Virus record (IMG/VR): IMGVR_UViG_3300044733_001532
Span: 1-25,648 of that record
Length of the DNA: 25,648 nucleotides
Reading direction: 5' to 3' (one strand)
Source of the DNA: a virus
Both the position numbers and the translations under genes were made by a program. The notes under the pieces are model-generated. The model was not told the DNA's origin, ran no database searches, and saw nothing but the letters and a program-made list of their open reading frames with translations. Below are positions 7,079-12,177 of this stretch, piece by piece (the stretch's first letter is position 1; the number at the start of each line of letters is the position of its first letter).

Positions 7079-7116
7079 AAAAAGATTCTTTAAGTAAGTA
7101 CTTAAAGAGTCTTTTT
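7079..7116 (+). terminator. 18-bp AT-rich perfect hairpin, terminator-like on both strands
   Basis: AAAAAGATTCTTTAAGTA pairs with TACTTAAAGAGTCTTTTT (one G-U pair) around a minimal loop. A/T runs at both ends make it terminator-like in either direction. It could also extrude as a cruciform at an origin. Confidence 0.5.
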
Positions 7117-7286
7117 TAAAAGGTCTTTTATCGTAGTAAAGGTAAATAACGTTTGTTATAAATAATTACCCTGTTTTAAAGGGTCTTTTACTGTCTCCCT
7201 TTTAAGACCTTCTTAAGACACTTATTAAAGAGGTCTTTAGAGGTACCACTTAAAGGCCTCTTAGAGCTACCTTTAAGTGCCTCTTT
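7102..7286 (+). repeat. Iterated TTAAAGRGGTCTTTA-type palindromes, cluster A
   Basis: Near-palindromic units occur at 7102-7115 (AAAGAGTCTTTT), 7118-7129 (AAAAGGTCTTTT), 7174-7190 (TTTTAAAGGGTCTTTTA), 7197-7210 (inverted, CCCTTTTAAGACCT), 7225-7239 (TTAAAGAGGTCTTTA) and 7250-7263 (TTAAAGGCCTCTTA). The last element TTTAAGTGCCTCTTT (7272-7286) recurs exactly at 11977-11991. The stretch is AT-rich, has no gene, and abuts thyX. Confidence 0.65.
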
Positions 7287-7300
7287 AATTAGCAATTAAA

Positions 7301-7939
7301 ATGCCTAGTGTTTCTTTGGTCACTGTGACACCAGATGCAGAGGAACTCCTGGTGTATATGGCAAGAGTCAGTAACCCAGCTAACCAAGTCACTGGTAAAG
7401 GATCTGAACGACTTATTCAATACCTCATAGACCACAAGCACTGGTCTCCCTTTGAGATGGTCCACATGGTCCTGGAGATCAATACCACTAGATCTATTGC
7501 TGCTCAAATCCTGAGGCATAGGTCTTTTTCGTTCCAAGAGTTCTCTCAGCGGTATGCAGATACAGAACTGATTGGTTACGCCAAACCTCCTCACCTCAGA
7601 CGACAAGACCAAAGCAACAGGCAGAACAGTATTGATGATTTGACTGCTGATAAAACTCAGATTTTTTACCGAAGGATCCATCAGCACTTTGAAGAGGCTC
7701 AAGACCTGTACCGAGAGATGGTCTCAGTAGGGGTAGCTAAAGAATGTGCTCGTGATGTCCTGCCCCTAGCCACTCCAACCAGGATGTATATGGCTGGTAC
7801 AGCTCGGAGTTGGATTCATTACATCGATCTACGGTCTCAAAATGGGACTCAAATGGAACATATGAATATTGCTAACGAGGTTAAACAAATCTTTTGCAAA
7901 GAGTTTCCTACTATTGGTAAAGCATTGAACTGGGTCTAG
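7301..7939 (+). CDS. thyX: Flavin-dependent thymidylate synthase ThyX
   Basis: This 212-residue protein has the diagnostic RHR-x7-S motif (RHRSFSFQEFS, Arg72-His73-Arg74 to Ser82), the upstream HWSPFEMVHM block and a C-terminal ARSWIHYIDLR segment for dUMP and FAD binding. It methylates dUMP to dTMP with methylene-tetrahydrofolate and reduced flavin in the cytoplasm, feeding phage DNA synthesis alongside the ribonucleotide reductase encoded later. The start ATG 7301 lies immediately after the palindromic repeat cluster, without a Shine-Dalgarno sequence. An HNH gene follows after two bases. Length is normal for the family. Confidence 0.95.
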   Translation: MPSVSLVTVTPDAEELLVYMARVSNPANQVTGKGSERLIQYLIDHKHWSPFEMVHMVLEINTTRSIAAQILRHRSFSFQEFSQRYADTELIGYAKPPHLRRQDQSNRQNSIDDLTADKTQIFYRRIHQHFEEAQDLYREMVSVGVAKECARDVLPLATPTRMYMAGTARSWIHYIDLRSQNGTQMEHMNIANEVKQIFCKEFPTIGKALNWV

Positions 7940-7941
7940 CT

Positions 7942-8163
7942 GTGGCTGAGCGTAACTACCGAAAGGAATACGACAACTACCACTCAAAACCCGAACAACG
8001 GGAAAATAGGTCTAGTCGTAACAAAGCTCGTCGCAAGATGGCTAAACACGGTTACAAACTGAACGGAAAGGACGTAGATCACAAAGACGGTAACCCTCGC
8101 AATAACAGCCGCTCTAACCTTCGGATACAGAGTCCGAATACTAATAGGGCTAGGAATAAGTAG
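7942..8163 (+). CDS. Small HNH endonuclease
   Basis: GTG 7942 gives 73 residues. The N-terminal part is very basic (EYDNYHSKPEQRENRSSRNK then ARRKMAKHG), and the C-terminal part is a compact HNH motif: KDVDHKDGNPRNNSRSNLRI with His and Asn in the expected places, then a short NTNRARN helix end. Such small HNH proteins are frequent in T7-like phages, as homing or DNA-nicking enzymes. It follows thyX by two bases, so both should share one transcript. The GC-rich repeat begins on its stop codon and a strong terminator follows. Confidence 0.85.
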   Translation: MAERNYRKEYDNYHSKPEQRENRSSRNKARRKMAKHGYKLNGKDVDHKDGNPRNNSRSNLRIQSPNTNRARNK

Positions 8164-8195
8164 AGGGGCCTTGTAGGAGCTCCTGGAGGGGTCTC
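8164..8195 (+). repeat. GC-rich CCT/AGG repeat, copy 2
   Basis: AGGGGCCTTGTAGGAGCTCC and the following TGGAGGGGTCTC align with 6741-6772 at about three of four positions, including the exact 10-mer AGGGGCCTTG. An AGGAGCTCCT dyad sits inside. Confidence 0.55.
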
Positions 8196-8205
8196 AGGAG
8201 GTTTT

Positions 8206-8236
8206 AGAGGGTTTTAAGAGGCCCTCTTTTTTTTTT
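8206..8236 (+). terminator. Strong intrinsic terminator after thyX-HNH
   Basis: AGAGGG (8206-8211) pairs with CCCTCT (8222-8227) and is followed by ten T residues in all (8227-8236). It should end the thyX-HNH transcript. Confidence 0.8.
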
Positions 8237-8586
8237 ATTGGTACCCAAAAGGTTTTGCTTCGAATTTTTGAGCACTAGTTATCGCATTCCACCCGGCCAG
8301 AAGCCCCCAGGGGGGTCTATAGCCTCGCCTTATTGCAAATGCCTTTCAATAGCACTGCAGGGGTCCTAAGGCGGACTGACTATGAGTTAGCGGAGCCATG
8401 CGGTTATGCGTCAAGGCGCATATATACGCGCGCTCATGGCCACACCTAACTAGGCCCTAGGAGCCTCTGAGAGCCCTCTAAAACCCTCTCAGCACCTAAG
8501 ACACCTAGGAACCTTCACAAGGCCCTTGCAGCCTCTCCTGGGCCCTTCTCACGCTTTGTAACGATTCACAACAACTCCCTAGCCTT
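8237..8586 (+). other. Non-coding stretch with nested hairpin
   Basis: No ORF of normal composition is seen on either strand. It contains CCCCCAGGGGGG near 8307-8319 and a nested fold at 8395-8440: outer GCCATG/CATGGC and inner TATGCG/CGCATA around TCAAGG. No tRNA pattern fits. Confidence 0.5.
8455..8545 (-). repeat. GC-rich CCT/AGG repeat cluster, copy group 3 (inverted)
   Basis: Here the family is mostly in the opposite orientation: AGCCTCTGAGAG at 8462-8473 (exact 12-mer also at 6684), CCCTCTAAAACCCTCT (inverse of the TTTTAGAGGG type sequence near 8202), and AAGGCCCTTGCAGCCTCTCC near 8520. Confidence 0.5.
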
Positions 8587-8645
8587 AGCCCTGACAGGCT
8601 GTAGGGTAGCCTCAAGCGAGCCGAAAGGTTTCGCCTAGTCCTACA
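8587..8645 (+). promoter_or_regulatory. Folded RNA leader with GAAA tetraloop
   Basis: Three stems can be drawn. AGCC/GGCT (8587-8600) comes first. A long hairpin then has outer TGTAGG (8600-8605) with CCTACA (8640-8645) and TAG with CTA (8607-8609, 8635-8637). Its inner GCGAGCC pairs with GGTTTCGC around a GAAA tetraloop (8616-8634). It ends 12 bases before the ATG of the next gene train, which has no Shine-Dalgarno sequence, so it may control that train. Confidence 0.5.
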
Positions 8646-8657
8646 TCCTTCGATCCA

Positions 8658-8855
8658 ATGCCTACTACCTACATCACAAAAAGCAGGCGAGAAGACTTAA
8701 TAGATCAGTATCTTGACTATTGGTGGGAAACCCACAGCTATTCAACAGAAGAACAATCAGAAACAGAAGCCCTCTGGGTTCGTAATCAGCTGGAAGCTAT
8801 GAACAACAGCGAGCTAGTTAGCTATGTAACAGAGTCTGGTTGGGGGATTAAATGA
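8658..8855 (+). CDS. Small early protein, unknown
   Basis: A 65-residue acidic protein with aromatic residues (DQYLDYWWETHSYSTEEQSE, then TEALWVRNQLEAMNN). It looks like a small all-helical protein. No membrane segment and no known family are seen. It is the first gene of an overlapping rightward train. Its stop overlaps the next start (ATGA). The folded leader just upstream is the only control element seen. Confidence 0.65.
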   Translation: MPTTYITKSRREDLIDQYLDYWWETHSYSTEEQSETEALWVRNQLEAMNNSELVSYVTESGWGIK

Positions 8856-9049
8856 CAGACCTTCGCTTCCACGTCGAAACAACCTACGGAAGGTTCAGAG
8901 CCTACCCAGTAGATCAAACAGCCATCTTGCTAATCCGTTTGGCTAAGTCCAAGACCCTTCTTCCTGGAGATCTAGGAACTTTCGCAGGCCTTGGCTACAG
9001 ATGTGTAGATCAAGACGGCAATGAAATTACACTTAGCCAGCTGTACTAA
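8852..9049 (+). CDS. Small early protein, unknown
   Basis: A 65-residue protein starting in an ATGA overlap with the gene before it and ending in a TAATG overlap with the gene after. The sequence has a beta-rich look (RFHVETTYGRFRAYPVDQTA, later GLGYRCVDQDGNEITLSQLY). Such small beta proteins are common among host-takeover genes, but no function is recognised. Confidence 0.65.
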   Translation: MTDLRFHVETTYGRFRAYPVDQTAILLIRLAKSKTLLPGDLGTFAGLGYRCVDQDGNEITLSQLY

Positions 9050-9171
9050 TGAAAGAGTTTCTGTTTGCTACAGCTTCTGTTTGTTTCCTAGTCCTTATGG
9101 CTATTGAAGAAACAGCCAAACAACCTACAACCTATTCAGGATCTCAACAATTAGTAAGGGTCAGCCGATGA
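9049..9171 (+). CDS. Tiny membrane or exported peptide, unknown
   Basis: A 40-residue ORF linked on both sides by overlaps (TAATG in front, ATGA behind). Residues 4-18 are hydrophobic (FLFATASVCFLVLMA) after MKE, so it should insert in the membrane or be a signal peptide. The remaining 20 residues are polar. The double coupling to neighbours makes translation likely. The role is unknown. Confidence 0.55.
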   Translation: MKEFLFATASVCFLVLMAIEETAKQPTTYSGSQQLVRVSR

Positions 9172-9452
9172 CATACGAACAACTCTGCTTAGACGTTATC
9201 AACTCTTCTTTCTTCTCTTCTCCCATAATCCCTTCACTTCTCCCTGCTTACGATCGTGACTATTCAAAGAAAGCTGACATAGCCTCAGACCTTAACGCTA
9301 ATAAAGACTTTTTAATGAGTAGCTTCAACCTTAACTACTGCCCCATTAACAAAGAACAACTGATTAAAGAAGGCTTTAACACTGTTGTAGTTAGGTATGG
9401 CAATCAACGCAAAGTCACCAGCCTGAAACTAGTTAAAGGGGAATTCAAGTGA
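9168..9452 (+). CDS. Early protein, unknown
   Basis: A 94-residue soluble protein. Ser/Phe/Pro-rich residues 13-28 are followed by a helical part (KKADIASDLNANKDFLMSSF) and a C-terminal beta-like part (NTVVVRYGNQRKVTSLKLV) with a basic end. The YGNQRKVTSLKL strand pair recalls small DNA- or RNA-binding folds, but this is weak. ATGA overlap precedes it and GTGA follows. Confidence 0.6.
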   Translation: MTYEQLCLDVINSSFFSSPIIPSLLPAYDRDYSKKADIASDLNANKDFLMSSFNLNYCPINKEQLIKEGFNTVVVRYGNQRKVTSLKLVKGEFK

Positions 9453-9628
9453 CACCATACTTTGATAACGACTCTGCCTTCTGGGCCTATTACCAATGGG
9501 CAGAAGAACAACTATCACGCTGGGAGGAAGAACAGTACCTAGCAGAGCAAGAAGAAAAAGAAGAATCTTACGAAAATTCAGACTGGTTTAACGATCCCAA
9601 CAACGTAATGTCCCGCCATCATTACTAA
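9449..9628 (+). CDS. Small very acidic protein, unknown
   Basis: A GTG start at 9449 overlaps the preceding stop (GTGA). The 59 residues are rich in Glu, Tyr and Trp, with an uninterrupted acidic helix near residues 17-42 (WAEEQLSRWEEEQYLAEQEE and following). Strong acidity suggests a DNA-mimic or protein-binding role, as in other early phage inhibitors, but there is no direct evidence. The stop is five bases before the next gene. Confidence 0.55.
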   Translation: MTPYFDNDSAFWAYYQWAEEQLSRWEEEQYLAEQEEKEESYENSDWFNDPNNVMSRHHY

Positions 9629-9633
9629 CCACA

Positions 9634-10347
9634 ATGCAGAACCCTTCCACCTTTCACCTCTCCAAAAGTTCAAACAAAAAGCTTGGTAAAAACGTCTACG
9701 CTTCAACGTCTAGCTCTGACACTTGTCCCATCACTTGTGGAATGTATAAAGAATGTTACGCAAAGAAAGGTCCTCAGTCTTGGCATTGGAACAAAGTTAG
9801 TCGCGGTCAAAGAGGAACAGACTGGCTAAGTTTCTGTGCTGATGTAGAGAAACTAAAACCAGGCACTTTGTTTAGGCATAACGTTTCAGGTGATCTACCT
9901 TACGTTGCTCGCTACCCTGGCGATACCTGGCGTTGCATAGACACTGTGGCCTTAGATCAACTGCAGTGTGCAGTCACAAACAGTGGCGCTAAGTTCTATA
10001 CCTACACTCACACTCACACTGATAATGTCTACAGCAAAACAAACCTAGACACAATCAAACGATTCTCACAGCCTGGGTTTGTTATCAACCTTTCAACTGA
10101 GAAACCTAGGGATGCTTTTAAGTTTAAACAACTTGGGTTTGATGTAGTAATAACAAACACTTTTGTGTTTGAGTTAGCAGTTGACTCTATTAAGACTCAC
10201 AAAAAGCCTGCAACTATTATGTTTGGCGGTGAGTCTGTGCCTGTTATTCCTTGCCCAGAACAATACACTGAGAGCGCTACTTGTGCTACTTGCAAACTCT
10301 GCGCGAGAGCTAATCGGGATTATGTAATTGCTTTTAAGAAACACTAA
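9634..10347 (+). CDS. Cys-rich conserved phage protein (gp88-like), predicted metal-binding
   Basis: A 237-residue protein. The N-terminus has KLGKNVYASTSSSDTCPITC, then a CYAKKG turn, which gives Cys at spacing 3 and 5. A SWHWNKVSRGQRGTDWLSF segment follows. The C-terminus has CPEQYTESATCATCKLCARA, which gives four more Cys in C-x9-C-x2-C-x2-C form. This layout matches a family of phage proteins of unknown role sometimes called gp88-like, in which the Cys clusters should bind Zn or an Fe-S cluster. The middle part (THTHTDNVY, FVINLSTEKPRDAF) looks like an alpha/beta fold. It is the largest gene of the early train. Confidence 0.7.
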   Translation: MQNPSTFHLSKSSNKKLGKNVYASTSSSDTCPITCGMYKECYAKKGPQSWHWNKVSRGQRGTDWLSFCADVEKLKPGTLFRHNVSGDLPYVARYPGDTWRCIDTVALDQLQCAVTNSGAKFYTYTHTHTDNVYSKTNLDTIKRFSQPGFVINLSTEKPRDAFKFKQLGFDVVITNTFVFELAVDSIKTHKKPATIMFGGESVPVIPCPEQYTESATCATCKLCARANRDYVIAFKKH

Positions 10348-10421
10348 TGTATAAATACTCTGAACTTTGCATTTATCTACTGTTCCTATCTAGTTTCTGT
10401 TTAGCTTTAATCCTGCGCTGA
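10347..10421 (+). CDS. Tiny membrane peptide, unknown
   Basis: A 24-codon ORF whose ATG overlaps the upstream stop (TAATG). Residues 7-22 are strongly hydrophobic (CIYLLFLSSFCLALIL), with an Arg at the end. It is directly followed by an intrinsic terminator, so it would be the last gene of the train. Translation is uncertain because of the small size. Confidence 0.4.
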   Translation: MYKYSELCIYLLFLSSFCLALILR

Positions 10422-10432
10422 ATATAACTAAC

Positions 10433-10458
10433 GGCCTCCAATCGGGGGCCTTTAATTA
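10433..10458 (+). terminator. Intrinsic terminator of the small-gene train
   Basis: GGCCTCC (10433-10439) pairs with GGGGGCC (10444-10450) around AATC, followed by TTTAATTA. The 7-bp stem has one G-U pair. Confidence 0.7.
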
Positions 10459-10469
10459 TGCAAACTGTT

Positions 10470-10527
10470 ATTGAGAATGCGTCGCAATTGCAGGTAGGTC
10501 TAGAACTTATTGAGAATGACTCGCAAT
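10470..10527 (+). promoter_or_regulatory. Twin Fur-like dyads
   Basis: ATTGAGAATGCGTCGCAAT (10470-10488) and ATTGAGAATGACTCGCAAT (10509-10527) agree at 17 of 19 positions and start 39 bases apart. Each is a partial dyad (ATTGMGA with TCKCAAT) and resembles Fur-family boxes of the TGAGAATGATTCTCA type. AGGTCT and AGACCT flank the second copy. No clear promoter is seen between them. Confidence 0.5.
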
Positions 10528-10540
10528 AGCAACAAGACCT

Positions 10541-10629
10541 AGGAGGCAAGAGAGGGGAGGAAGAGGGAAACGGGGGGTTCGGGTTTAACTACTATCACGG
10601 CCCCCCGCTCAAAAGTTAAAACTTAACTT
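10541..10629 (+). other. Polypurine tract, G6/C6 hairpin and 7-bp palindrome
   Basis: From 10541 to 10577 the top strand is almost all purine. CGGGGGG (10571-10577) can pair with CCCCCCG (10601-10607) over a 23-base loop. AAGTTAA and TTAACTT (10613-10629) form another stem just before the next gene. The function is not known. Confidence 0.5.
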
Positions 10630-10651
10630 AGCTTTGAAGCAGCGACGACAT

Positions 10652-11044
10652 ATGTTGATGCTGGTCCCTGCAAACGCCAAGGAGAAGTTCTACGCACCAC
10701 TTAAGCAAGTGGCAGCTCAGTACGTTCCACTCCTGATGGCACGAATGACGGTCTTACAAGATCGAGCCAATCGAGCTCTTGAGTTCCTGGATGCTGAAGA
10801 AGAGGAAGACCAAGAGTTGGTGTGGATGGATGACGCAGAGAAAGTAGTTGCTGTTGCAGAGGCACAATCCGTCCTTCATAAGTCAGTAGTAGAAGCAGGG
10901 ATGTGCCAATCGTTAGTCGGAGCATTTGCAGATTTGTTGGAGAACGATTACCAAAGGCTCAGAGATAGCCGGTGTGCGTTCCTCAACGAAGAGGGTGAGT
11001 TGGAATCTCTTTACGAAGATGATGAATCCAATGAAGGGCTCTGA
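10652..11044 (+). CDS. Acidic helical protein, unknown
   Basis: ATG 10652 gives 130 residues; a TTG at 10634 would add six. The protein is helical and acidic, with FLDAEEEEDQELVWMDDAEK in the middle and an acidic tail (LYEDDESNEGL). It has a hydrophobic N-terminal helix (MLMLVPANAKEKFYAPLKQV) without signal-peptide features. Its 3' end runs 34 bases into the leftward gene 11011-11292, so the two are convergent. No family is recognised. Confidence 0.6.
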   Translation: MLMLVPANAKEKFYAPLKQVAAQYVPLLMARMTVLQDRANRALEFLDAEEEEDQELVWMDDAEKVVAVAEAQSVLHKSVVEAGMCQSLVGAFADLLENDYQRLRDSRCAFLNEEGELESLYEDDESNEGL

Positions 11045-11292
11045 GCGCTTGGTAAGTTATCAAGCCTACCAGCAGCCCTTCTAAGGGCCTCTAAGGCCCC
11101 TTCAGATCCCTTCGGCTCCAACCACCCCAGAAGGACCTCAAAGAGGGCTTCAAGGCGCTCTGGGGCATCAATGAGACTCTCTCCGAACCTCTTGTTATCC
11201 CAATACGCCACGAGGCACCGAGCTTTGAGGTCGTCTAGCTCAGCCTTGTCACACATTTGGTTGAGCTCTTCCTCGGTGTACTGGTCAATCAC
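11011..11292 (-). CDS. Leftward small protein 5 of the reverse cassette, unknown
   Basis: The start is chosen as GTG at 11292, not an upstream ATG, because GGAGGA stands five bases before it and GTGATTGA overlaps the stop of the upstream gene. The 93 residues begin with a helical acidic part (QYTEEELNQMCDKAELDDLK), then ALFEVLLGWLEP, and end in a Ser-rich tail. Part of the C-terminal coding sequence (11079-11093) coincides with a copy of the GC-rich repeat. It is the last gene of the leftward cassette and overlaps convergently with 10652-11044. The function is unknown. Confidence 0.6.
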   Translation of the reverse strand: MIDQYTEEELNQMCDKAELDDLKARCLVAYWDNKRFGESLIDAPERLEALFEVLLGWLEPKGSEGALEALRRAAGRLDNLPSAQSPSLDSSSS

Positions 11293-11518
11293 AATCTTCC
11301 TCCAGTTTTTGAGTGATCTTTGATTGCCAATACTGCCAACGCACAAGTGCTGGTACAGAGGATGGTTGGATTCCCATGTTTTCCAAAAGTAATTCAAACC
11401 ACTGAGCTACAGCTTCGATTGTTGAGTCAACTTTGGGGTGACCCGGTGAGTAATCAAGAGCATCTCCAATCAAGTGTTGGAGCTTTGTGTAGTTGCTTTC
11501 GTCGTCAGTAGTTGTCAT
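11285..11518 (-). CDS. Leftward small protein 4 of the reverse cassette, unknown
   Basis: A 77-residue acidic helical protein from ATG 11518. It contains NYTKLQHLIGDALDYSPGHP, then EAVAQWFELLLENMGI and a WQYWQSKITQKLEED end. The Trp-rich C-terminal helix is unusual. Its start lies inside the end of the preceding leftward gene and its stop overlaps the next GTG. No family is recognised. Confidence 0.6.
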   Translation of the reverse strand: MTTTDDESNYTKLQHLIGDALDYSPGHPKVDSTIEAVAQWFELLLENMGIQPSSVPALVRWQYWQSKITQKLEEDCD

Positions 11519-11675
11519 CAGACCATTCAGGTTGTAGTGAAACTTTGAATTGTTTGATGTGTGGATACAGCTCTTGAAAAGAGGTAATAGCTAATGACGA
11601 ATCAAAAGCCATTACCTCAAATTCAAAATCTTTAGCTGTTACACAAAAGGTTTTGGGTTTATGGATCAATGTCAT
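11505..11675 (-). CDS. Leftward small protein 3 of the reverse cassette, unknown
   Basis: ATG 11675 gives 56 residues with normal composition: a beta-type N-terminal half (FCVTAKDFEFEVMAFDSS) and a helix-turn (AITSFQELYPHIKQFKVSL), ending in acidic DDNY. It overlaps the gene before it by 17 bases and the gene after by 14, the same linked style as the whole cassette. The function is unknown. Confidence 0.55.
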   Translation of the reverse strand: MTLIHKPKTFCVTAKDFEFEVMAFDSSLAITSFQELYPHIKQFKVSLQPEWSDDNY

Positions 11676-11829
11676 TGATTACAACCTCACCACAAAGACT
11701 TTCAAGAGCAGCTAAATACCCATCCCAAAAGTCTTTCTGTTGATCACCTACAGCTTTTTTGTATTGATCACGAGCGTATTCATATTCATCAATCACAACT
11801 TCAACATCAAGAGTTACTGCTTCTGACAT
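11659..11829 (-). CDS. Leftward small protein 2 of the reverse cassette, unknown
   Basis: ATG 11829 gives 56 residues. An in-frame ATG at 11868 would add 13 residues that only shadow the upstream gene. The protein is acidic with aromatic helices (VEVVIDEYEYARDQYKKAVG, QQKDFWDGYLAALESL). The DEYEYARDQYKKA part looks like a helical-hairpin protein. The start follows the previous stop by one base. The function is unknown. Confidence 0.6.
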   Translation of the reverse strand: MSEAVTLDVEVVIDEYEYARDQYKKAVGDQQKDFWDGYLAALESLCGEVVINDIDP

Positions 11830-11830
11830 T

Positions 11831-11977
11831 TCACTTCTGCTCCCACACGGAAGGATCAAAGTAGTCATCAGTAGTAGCTTCTTCTTTCTCTTGTTCTTGT
11901 TCCTGTTTAATTACTTCCAAAAGATCTTCTAGTAACTGATCAAGTTGTTTGTTGTCAGTTGGATCCTGGGGAGTCAT
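11831..11977 (-). CDS. Leftward small protein 1 of the reverse cassette, unknown
   Basis: ATG 11977 opens the cassette. The 48 residues are very acidic and Gln-rich (LDQLLEDLLEVIKQEQEQEK, then EEATTDDYFDPSVWEQK) and should form one long helix with a flexible end. The start codon touches the 15-base repeat TTTAAGTGCCTCTTT, so the promoter must lie in the palindrome-rich stretch to its right. The function is unknown. Confidence 0.6.
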   Translation of the reverse strand: MTPQDPTDNKQLDQLLEDLLEVIKQEQEQEKEEATTDDYFDPSVWEQK

Positions 11978-12124
11978 TTAAGTGCCTCTTTGAATGGCGA
12001 TAAAAGAACCTCTTTAAAAGGGCGCTCTAAGTGGCCTCTGAAGGAAGACCGCTAGAGACCTTTTTAAGAAGGCCTTTAAAACTTAAAGAGGGTCTTTCTC
12101 AAAGGCCACTTAAAGAGGCCACTT
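11977..12124 (+). repeat. Palindrome cluster B between divergent operons
   Basis: TTTAAGTGCCTCTTT (11977-11991) repeats 7272-7286 exactly. AAGTGGCCTCT (12029-12039) and AGAGGCCACTT (12114-12124) are a perfect 11-bp inverted pair. GCCACTT also occurs at 12104. AGACCTTTTTAAG (12056-12068) pairs with CTTAAAGAGGGTCT (12082-12095) around AAGGCCTT. The stretch separates the leftward cassette from the SSB gene and must hold both promoters. Confidence 0.65.
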
Positions 12125-12177
12125 CAAGAGCTGGCCTAAGACCCCTCTACGAGGCGTAAGCACCGCAGGTACCTTCT

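Noticed and set aside
8251-8275. TTCGAAT resembling a tRNA T-loop
   Set aside because: The flanking five bases on each side do not pair and no acceptor, D or anticodon arms can be drawn around it.
10471-10539. TTGAGA in each Fur-like site as a -35 promoter element
   Set aside because: No sequence near TATAAT lies 16-18 bases downstream of either copy.
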